From Acinetobacter lwoffii (lineage in GTDB: Bacteria > Pseudomonadota > Gammaproteobacteria > Pseudomonadales > Moraxellaceae): a stretch of DNA of 64,000 nt. Positions 60,201 to 64,000 of this stretch are shown here, one piece after another. Within the stretch, counting starts at the first letter, position 1, and the number at the start of each line of letters is the position of its first letter. The translations under genes and the position numbers were made by a program. The notes below the pieces were generated by a model. That model had not been told where the DNA came from. It did no database searches and saw only the letters and a program-made list of their open reading frames with translations. The stretch is taken from NCBI RefSeq assembly GCF_022967985.1, contig NZ_JALJVC010000016.1, positions 1-64,000 on the forward strand. The letters run 5' to 3'.

Positions 60201-60816
60201 TAACAGTAAGACCAAGACCCAGGCCTGCTAATCCTGCTGCCAGTGTCCCTACTGCTGCCTTGGCGGTATTAAACCCTTGTTTGGCCTTATCAGCTGCACT
60301 ACTGGTTTCCTTGAGTTCTGTATTGGCTTTATTTACAGCGGTGTCAAACTCATTGAATGCTACCTCAGCTTGCTCTACCTCCTGCTCCAGCTGGTCTACC
60401 TTTTGCTTAGCTGCTTCAATATCGTGTGGTGAAGCATTGGTTTTGGAAAATTCTTGGAGTGATTGCTTTGCTCCAACCAGATCAGCTTTTAGTTGCTCAA
60501 GTGCTTTCTCAGCCTTACTACCAAAGTCCTTGAAGTTATCAGCTGTTTCTTTAGCTCCATCCCCTGCACCTTTGATTGCTTCCGTTGCACCGTTTAGTGT
60601 GGCTTTCAGCTTATCAGCTAATTCCAAGGATTCTTTCGGCACAATTTTAGAAACAGCATCCGATGTCTTTTTAGCCTCACCCTCAAAGCTGGCTGTCCCC
60701 TGTTTAATTGCCTGCTGTAAATCACTAAAAGCCTTCTCTGCACTTTTAGCATTCTGTACTAATCCCTTGGAATCTCCATCCAGGATCAATTTGAAGGTTA
60801 AGTTTTTACCGGACAT
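57211..60816 (-). CDS. Tail tape measure protein
   Basis: The 1201-residue protein sets tail length. The N-terminal part is coiled coil (about 20-190, with EAAKQKVDQLEQEVEQAEVA). The tape measure domain follows (about 195-420: KELLQTADATQQMGERIKN and STGRTEEEIRQLGASGKVSI). Hydrophobic stretches near 445-560 could cross the membrane at infection. A long glutamine- and lysine-rich coiled coil runs from about 580 to 900. By the rule of thumb of about 1.5 angstrom per residue the tail would be about 180 nm; that figure is an estimate from length alone. Confidence 0.92.
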   Translation of the reverse strand: MSGKNLTFKLILDGDSKGLVQNAKSAEKAFSDLQQAIKQGTASFEGEAKKTSDAVSKIVPKESLELADKLKATLNGATEAIKGAGDGAKETADNFKDFGSKAEKALEQLKADLVGAKQSLQEFSKTNASPHDIEAAKQKVDQLEQEVEQAEVAFNEFDTAVNKANTELKETSSAADKAKQGFNTAKAAVGTLAAGLAGLGLGLTVKELLQTADATQQMGERIKNATNSTEEYTMVQARLLDLANKTFRPLQEAQEVYLATAGTMKSLGYTTEQILAVTESLSLSFTHNATRADQASSAQDALAKSMAKGAVDADAWMSIITGADNVVKDMAESTGRTEEEIRQLGASGKVSIKELTTALIESRDRNEELANSMENSTADAAVALRNNLTDVIAKLNEKHQISARLSEAMLTLGGDMSWLTTLFEDAIGAVEAITERYAGLESETQALKDALSSTYELFKSIISGAWELGKTIDDVLGAAFTTFASLLGSFVGDATSAGEQVSFLTRVLQGLSLVFGMVEDGIAGIKIGLNLITGAFYTLASAANSVMAAITWGDVSKQFAANADLMKDKAKQYYAEADKEAMGFKSKYVERLEEMSKTEQQKNQEKADSAKATLEKIDADEASSAQNRIKAAQDYANAAIAANEGVLSEQLKSELAAKGYAVAMDEAGKVTVAAMDAAGQKLTEAQQKTEAIKVATENLRIADEEYLAFQKQAAIERAALEKQIQQAKASGDLNELKQVQDKINQINTKEQELQTNRNQRQTELLALNQKTADGSATAYTRASELAQKFGVDLDKALNKVSEQFTKSSEDIDKLGVDLKELGVNGKQAGDVTYEAWLKWLETAKSQAEIDMAKAKLQEFGDQGKVSTSQVEQGLIAIKLQAQGLPDDIDPVTEAFKRLDIQTKEQLKLSAQQALMDYITIRDSGKATAEGIQKAYEKAAQSAAASGDAGVIAATNAANAGRNLEIQIDDTGVAAVKSMDEWEKSNHRVRDSARGIGDGYRHAGQIAREEAKTSTEAWADAVNKAKGDFNKEMKRQGEALSKGIYGYDSYTKDDVLSQLKSKGYSDKEAQKLAGTIWSKALEADRDAKAQGLGKDGNPAMKALINAEFDRAAANGLTTQHGTNKINELLRSINMSSTGSSGLNDYAPSIPSVPSVRDTSQPTKEVTYNFDFNGKQMQFSGPAGQESLMNELVNQLKIQARST

Positions 60817-60840
60817 ATAAACCTCTGAACTTTGCGCAAT

Positions 60841-60868
60841 AAAAAACCCTGCTCAGGGGCAGGGTTAT
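60841..60868 (-). terminator. Terminator after moron gene
   Basis: AACCCTGC and GCAGGGTT pair around a six-base centre. On the minus strand a T run follows. It lies 20 bases after the stop at 60888. Confidence 0.8.
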
Positions 60869-60887
60869 AAAAATTAGATGTTAAGCA

Positions 60888-61526
60888 TTATGTGCAAAAC
60901 TTTTCCCATACAGTTTGAAACTCACTAGATTCTATATTCTCCCCATCGATAGCAACTATCGCAGGACTTGCTATAAATCGTTTGAACCCAGTGTAACCAC
61001 CAAAACTGTTTTTGCTATTTACTTCACCACACATACCGTTCTGATTACGTATTTGTGCACTTTCAGGATCTTTCAGGAAGTTCTTCAATGCAATTTCAGC
61101 ATCCACCTGCATTGCAATAGCACGATCACGTGCCTCTCTCTCCCGATTACGCCGTTCTTTCTCAGCTAATTTAGTGGCCTCACGTTCAGCCTCGATCCTT
61201 TGTTGCTCTTCAGAGCGTGCTTTACGGTCTGCTTCACGAGCTAGCAGCTCAGGACTTGCTGTTCCATTTTTTAAAGCCTTCTCTTCAGAAGCTTGAAGGA
61301 GTATGCCTGAAAAACCTAATAAGAAAAATATACCCACACCCAACCAGAGACCTTTAATAGATGGACTTATTTCAGTTATCTTTTTCTGAATTGGGGGTAA
61401 CATCAAAATACCAGCCAATATCATAAATATACTGCCTAAAAAGCTCTCGCCAAGCAGTGACAACCCTCTAATAATAAAGACCACCCCAAAAAACCAAAGG
61501 AATACTGCAATTAATTTATTTTTCAT
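60888..61526 (-). CDS. Membrane protein with shared cysteine domain (moron)
   Basis: The 212-residue protein has three hydrophobic stretches (about 5-19, 27-44 and 61-78), then an E/R-rich coiled coil (about 85-140, EEQQRIEAEREATKLAEKER). The C-terminal domain starts near 150: DPESAQIRNQNGMCGEVNSK and NSFGGYTGFKRFIASP, ending WEKFC. The same domain forms most of the lipoprotein at 62898-63236. It starts in the stop of the previous gene (TAATG). Placed inside the tail operon with its own promoter-like stem, it is a moron. Its function is unknown. Confidence 0.7.
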   Translation of the reverse strand: MKNKLIAVFLWFFGVVFIIRGLSLLGESFLGSIFMILAGILMLPPIQKKITEISPSIKGLWLGVGIFFLLGFSGILLQASEEKALKNGTASPELLAREADRKARSEEQQRIEAEREATKLAEKERRNREREARDRAIAMQVDAEIALKNFLKDPESAQIRNQNGMCGEVNSKNSFGGYTGFKRFIASPAIVAIDGENIESSEFQTVWEKFCT

Positions 61527-61807
61527 TACAAATTACGCCATAAGATTTTCACAATTCTGTCTCGGCATAAAATGATGGTGTACTCCTGAAGATCAACACT
61601 TTTTACATATTCAGTAGCTGCACAGTGAAGTCTTCCATCTTCCAGGACGTAGAATCTCGGCTTACCAAGCTCAAGTTTACTTTTAAGTGCCTGATGACTA
61701 TCCCCAATTCTTACCAAATCACCGGATGGAGTGCGAATGCTGGTAGTTGTCCTTTCTGCATACGTGAACCCCGACACCAAACATAAAGCTAATAATAATT
61801 TTTTCAC
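61526..61807 (-). CDS. Small secreted protein (DUF2845-like), moron
   Basis: The 93-residue protein starts at GTG 61807 with AGGGGG before it. A signal peptide (MKKLLLALCLVSGFTYA) leads to a mature part of 76 residues containing SIRTPSGDLVRIGDSHQALKS, which resembles the start of DUF2845 proteins. Two cysteines, in LHCAATEY and ILCRDRI, could form a disulfide. It is likely periplasmic. It precedes the membrane protein gene by one overlapping base, so both are co-expressed. Confidence 0.65.
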   Translation of the reverse strand: MKKLLLALCLVSGFTYAERTTTSIRTPSGDLVRIGDSHQALKSKLELGKPRFYVLEDGRLHCAATEYVKSVDLQEYTIILCRDRIVKILWRNL

Positions 61808-61814
61808 AATAACC

Positions 61815-61849
61815 CCCTAAATAGTTATTTTCCAATCATAACTTTAGGG
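61815..61849. promoter_or_regulatory. Stem-loop upstream of moron pair
   Basis: CCCTAAA(TA)GTTAT and ATAACTTTAGGG pair with a two-base bulge and a nine-base loop. It lies directly upstream of the ribosome binding site of the 61807 gene and may be an operator, leader stem or terminator. Confidence 0.4.
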
Positions 61850-61859
61850 CGCTGCACGA

Positions 61860-62420
61860 TCAATCAGAAACCATTTCTATCTTAAATGACTCAAAGCCTT
61901 TCTTATCAGATTGTGCCACACGTGCAGCTACGGCGTTATTAAAGATTCCCTGTTTATACATCTTGTTTGCAGCCTTAACGTAGCCCTGGAATGCGCCGTA
62001 GGTCATTTTCATGATCTCGCTATGCTGATGGCCCATGGATACCAGAAACTGGAATGAATCAAACCAAGTCGAGTCATCTTTCTTTTTAGCTCCACGCTTT
62101 GGCTTTTCATATTTGAAGTAAGCCTGATTAACGAGAAGCACTGCTTTAAGCAGATCTTTGAATCTTTGCTCATCAGCAGCAAGTTCTACCAGTGATTCAT
62201 GATCCAGATCGGTGACGCATGCCACAGTCGAAATGACCTGCACACCGTGAGCTTTAAATAGCCCTGTCAAAATCTCATCTGAATTATTTTGGTCTTTGAT
62301 GAAGTTCTTCAATACTTCAGCATGCATTGCCCAAGTGTCGAAGTCTTTCATCTGGATCTGACGTACTTCAATGTCATTGATTTTGAGGTTCCGATTCGTT
62401 GCTAGGAAAAAATCATTCAT
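61860..62420 (-). CDS. Tail assembly chaperone-like protein
   Basis: The 186-residue helical protein includes QIQMKDFDTWAMHAEVLKNF and KPKRGAKKKDDSTWFDSFQFLVSMGHQH. It lies between the tail tube gene and the tape measure, the place of chaperones such as gpG. The sequence around MGHQHSEIMKMTYGAFQGYVKA looks like a tail chaperone C-terminus. I see no clear slippery sequence or second frame for a gpGT-type extension. The morons separate it from the tape measure. Confidence 0.62.
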   Translation of the reverse strand: MNDFFLATNRNLKINDIEVRQIQMKDFDTWAMHAEVLKNFIKDQNNSDEILTGLFKAHGVQVISTVACVTDLDHESLVELAADEQRFKDLLKAVLLVNQAYFKYEKPKRGAKKKDDSTWFDSFQFLVSMGHQHSEIMKMTYGAFQGYVKAANKMYKQGIFNNAVAARVAQSDKKGFESFKIEMVSD

Positions 62421-62449
62421 GATGGGTCTCTGAAATAAATTTTAGACAT

Positions 62450-62475
62450 TAAAAAAGCACCCGAAGGTGCTTTCT
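62450..62475 (-). terminator. Stem-loop upstream of chaperone-like gene
   Basis: AAAGCACC and GGTGCTTT pair with a CGAA loop, and an A run on the left gives a T run on the minus strand. It is upstream of the chaperone-like gene and could partly stop transcription from the tail tube gene. Confidence 0.65.
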
Positions 62476-62696
62476 ATTAAAGATTTAGTCTAGTACTCGT
62501 CTATGTTGTGAAAATTACTAACATTTCGTTAATCAAATCTACAAAATAATTTCATCAGAAAAGCATTCTTACGCAAACCTAGAAACCTATAACTTTAGAC
62601 CTGAATATCTTACATATCCCGACATAGCTGATACATCCGTGATTTAAATCATTCTCTACACTGAAATTAGGTCTTAGAAACGTAGAGGAAATTCAA

Positions 62697-62867
62697 TTGA
62701 AAAAGTATTCGAAAATTCTAATCTTAGCTTTAATGGGATTTACTGGTACCGTGGCTATCGCAGCTGACTCGATTCCAATAGAAGCCACTGCCGCAGCTGA
62801 AGCGCAACAGGTTGCTTTAGAATATGGAGATGGTAAGGACCAAAAATCCGAATCATCTGGTGAATAA
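62697..62867 (+). CDS. Small secreted peptide, opposite strand (moron)
   Basis: The 56-residue frame starts at TTG 62697 with AGAGGAA six bases before it. A signal peptide (MKKYSKILILALMGFTGTVA, ending IAA or IAADS) is followed by an acidic alanine-rich part (EATAAAEAQQVALEYGDG). It lies on the plus strand within an otherwise minus-strand operon and has its own terminator (62871-62896). The codon frame, ribosome binding site and signal peptide support it. Its function is unknown. Confidence 0.62.
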   Translation: MKKYSKILILALMGFTGTVAIAADSIPIEATAAAEAQQVALEYGDGKDQKSESSGE

Positions 62868-62870
62868 AAG

Positions 62871-62896
62871 AAAGCCCTTAATTAAAGGGCTTTTTA
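62871..62896. terminator. Bidirectional terminator between convergent morons
   Basis: AAGCCCTT and AAGGGCTT pair around AATT, with a T run on one side and an A run on the other. It serves the plus-strand peptide and the minus-strand lipoprotein. Confidence 0.85.
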
Positions 62897-62897
62897 A

Positions 62898-63236
62898 TTA
62901 ATTCCAGCTTGGCGTACAAGCACTCTTCCATGACAACTCAAATTGCTTTTGATCCGTCTGATTTTCTACAAGCACTATATTTTTCTGAAGCACAATGAAA
63001 CGCTGGAAGGGAACATAATCACTATCTGCTTCTTTATAGCTTACCTCTCCACACTCTCCTATTTGATTGCGGAACTTTGCCGAATCAGGGTTGGGAATAA
63101 ATTCTTTTGTAGCTTCTTTTGCAAATTCAAGCTGTTCCTTTTTGCTTGTTTCTAAATCAAGATGCTGACCACTAGATTCCTTGTGTCCACACCCAGCTAA
63201 AATCACAATAAAAAAGAATAAGCTTAAATTTTTCAT
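62898..63236 (-). CDS. Lipoprotein with the shared cysteine domain (moron)
   Basis: I chose ATG 63236 (MKNLSLFFFIVILAGCGHKE) because GGGGA stands six bases before it. The lipobox is LAGC, cysteine at residue 16. The remainder is one domain of about 75 residues: NPDSAKFRNQIGECGEVSYK, then DYVPFQRFIVLQ and WKSACT at the end. It matches the C-terminal domain of the 60888-61526 membrane protein. One is anchored by lipid and the other by helices, so the domain may act at the envelope. The role is unknown. Confidence 0.72.
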   Translation of the reverse strand: MKNLSLFFFIVILAGCGHKESSGQHLDLETSKKEQLEFAKEATKEFIPNPDSAKFRNQIGECGEVSYKEADSDYVPFQRFIVLQKNIVLVENQTDQKQFELSWKSACTPSWN

Positions 63237-63382
63237 AATATCCCCATGTATTAAGGGCGACACTTTACATTAATTTTCAATCTTATTTAAAGCCTCGGGA
63301 GAGTGGATTTGTAAAGTTATGTTTTACTATTTTAAGTCTTTTTAAAATTGACCCTATATATCCAGGTGAAACTTCCACTTAT

Positions 63383-63406
63383 CAAAAAACCGCCCCAAAG
63401 GCGGTT
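63383..63406 (-). terminator. Stem-loop downstream of the microprotein frame
   Basis: AACCGCC and GGCGGTT pair with a four-base loop and a T run on the minus strand. The 63264-63382 stretch holds nothing else I can name. Confidence 0.75.
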
Positions 63407-63420
63407 CTTAGCTTACTAAC

Positions 63421-63498
63421 TTACTGACATACAAAATAAATAAAAGTAGAAATAATTATTACGGCTAGGATGGAGACAAATATTTCTATTTTAGTCAT
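63421..63498 (-). CDS. Possible 25-residue membrane peptide
   Basis: MTKIEIFVSILAVIIISTFI and YFVCQ would form one transmembrane helix from residue 5 to 23. The ribosome binding site is weak (AAGAA). It sits between the tail tube gene and a terminator. It is plausible as a tiny phage membrane peptide but unproved. Confidence 0.35.
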   Translation of the reverse strand: MTKIEIFVSILAVIIISTFIYFVCQ

Positions 63499-63640
63499 AG
63501 CAGTTTTATTCTTAACATGAACTGAATATCTTTTATATCCCCATCAGATGAAAATTAGAATAACAAAAGATTACATAATCTTTATTTTTTACTATTTATT
63601 AAGTTTCATCTTAAATGTTTTAAGACTTATTACTATAAGG

Positions 63641-63686
63641 CAGGCACAAAAAAAGACGCATAGCGCCGTGGAGTTCTTTGTGCCTG
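63641..63686 (-). repeat. Inverted repeat at tail tube gene end
   Basis: CAGGCACAAA and TTTGTGCCTG are perfect arms 26 bases apart. On the minus strand the stem lies after the tail tube stop. It may act as terminator or protect the abundant tube mRNA from 3' decay. Confidence 0.55.
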
Positions 63687-63693
63687 CGTGGGG

Positions 63694-64000
63694 TTATGCT
63701 GCGATTTTAAAACGCTCAACCACACCAAATGGGCCTAACTGCGCATCTTGCGCTTTGGTTGAATCAGCAAGACATTCAAATTCAAGGTCAAAGCTAGCAA
63801 AATCCTCATTAATCAGCGCAAATTCAGTTTCTGGTGAAAATTGAACACGCCATAATTCAACAGCTAGCTTATCCCCGGTTACTGTGTCAATGCCCTTAAA
63901 TAACAAGGCATACTCATTACCGAGGTTGTTTGCAATTGAAGTACGTTCAACAGGTCCAGACGTTCCAGACCAAACAACTGGTCCTGCTGGTGCCTGATTA
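63694..64000 (-). CDS. Phage tail tube protein, 5' end outside window
   Basis: The visible 101 residues are the C-terminal part of a longer protein; the frame stays open to the right edge (VVWSGTSGPVERTSIANNLG before the first visible start codon). It contains YALLFKGIDTVTGDKLAVEL and ends DAQLGPFGVVERFKIAA. The order before the chaperone-like gene and the tape measure makes the major tail tube protein the best call. The true start is not visible. Confidence 0.75.
   Translation of the reverse strand, partial: NQAPAGPVVWSGTSGPVERTSIANNLGNEYALLFKGIDTVTGDKLAVELWRVQFSPETEFALINEDFASFDLEFECLADSTKAQDAQLGPFGVVERFKIAA

Larger units (their letters stand above)
44570..64000. mobile_element. Siphovirus-type prophage, one end (continues past window)
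   Basis: The genes from here to the right edge form the late region of a tailed phage with a long tail: tail tube, chaperone-like gene, 1201-residue tape measure, tail tip proteins, holin candidates and endolysin, followed by umuDC. The left limit is inferred from the last chromosomal gene at 44569. No integrase and no repeated attachment site are visible, because the other end is outside the window. I cannot tell whether the prophage is intact. Confidence 0.85.

Noticed and set aside
60086..60820. Long plus-strand frame (244 residues) opposite the tape measure
   Set aside because: It is a shadow of the coiled-coil codons on the other strand, rich in Ser, Ala and Leu and without a start signal.
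53182..63406. Repeated stem-loops in the prophage as a CRISPR-like array
   Set aside because: The stems differ in sequence, are not evenly spaced and fit individual terminators at gene ends.
63548..63844. Plus-strand frame of 98 residues opposite the tail tube gene
   Set aside because: Its second half is the mirror of the tail tube coding strand, and no ribosome binding site precedes it.

Overview
The window reads as a chromosome segment from an Acinetobacter-type gammaproteobacterium (Moraxellaceae). Base composition is moderately AT-rich. The ftsB-ispD and pyrG-kdsA-eno clusters, ybaB-recR, rnd-ycgL, a CydP-type small oxidase subunit ahead of cydAB, an Acinetobacter-style porin and an extended-N-terminus UmuD all fit that genus. 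I cannot name the species. I saw no tRNA, rRNA, CRISPR array or insertion sequence.

Positions 1-44.57 kb are core chromosome. Left to right: a DUF2057 protein and two tandem nitroreductase-like paralogues; ftsY; an M16 peptidase pair; small membrane and Sel1 proteins around a palindrome-rich divergent promoter; a CBS protein; a long minus-strand run (trpB, VWA/MoxR pair, ycgL, rnd, recR, ybaB, metZ); a plus-strand block (hydrolase, dehydrogenase, YARHG-like protein, HIT protein, porin); the complete cytochrome bd operon cydP-cydA-cydB-cydX-ybgE; rodA; the minus-strand ispD-ftsB-eno-kdsA-pyrG group; a lipoprotein; fadH divergent from a PadR regulator-hydrolase-sirtuin operon; a LysR regulator; map; brnQ; small membrane proteins and a hydrolase.

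From about 44.6 kb to the right edge is one end of a siphovirus-type prophage that continues beyond the window. Its plus-strand flank carries a small membrane-protein pair and umuDC. The minus-strand late operon, read right to left, runs from the tail tube protein (cut by the window edge) through a chaperone-like gene, tape measure (1201 aa), tail tip proteins, holin candidates and a GH19-type endolysin. Several small secreted, membrane or lipoprotein genes interrupt the tail genes as morons. Two of them share the same cysteine-containing C-terminal domain.

The strongest unexplained signals are regulatory. Two identical-type palindromes exactly 42 bp apart overlap both predicted promoters of fadH and padR. 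Four copies of a 15-bp motif lie in the very AT-rich region before the cytochrome bd operon. A nearly perfect 23-bp palindrome sits at the predicted start of umuD transcription. A cluster of palindromes sits between two small divergent genes near 7.8-7.9 kb.
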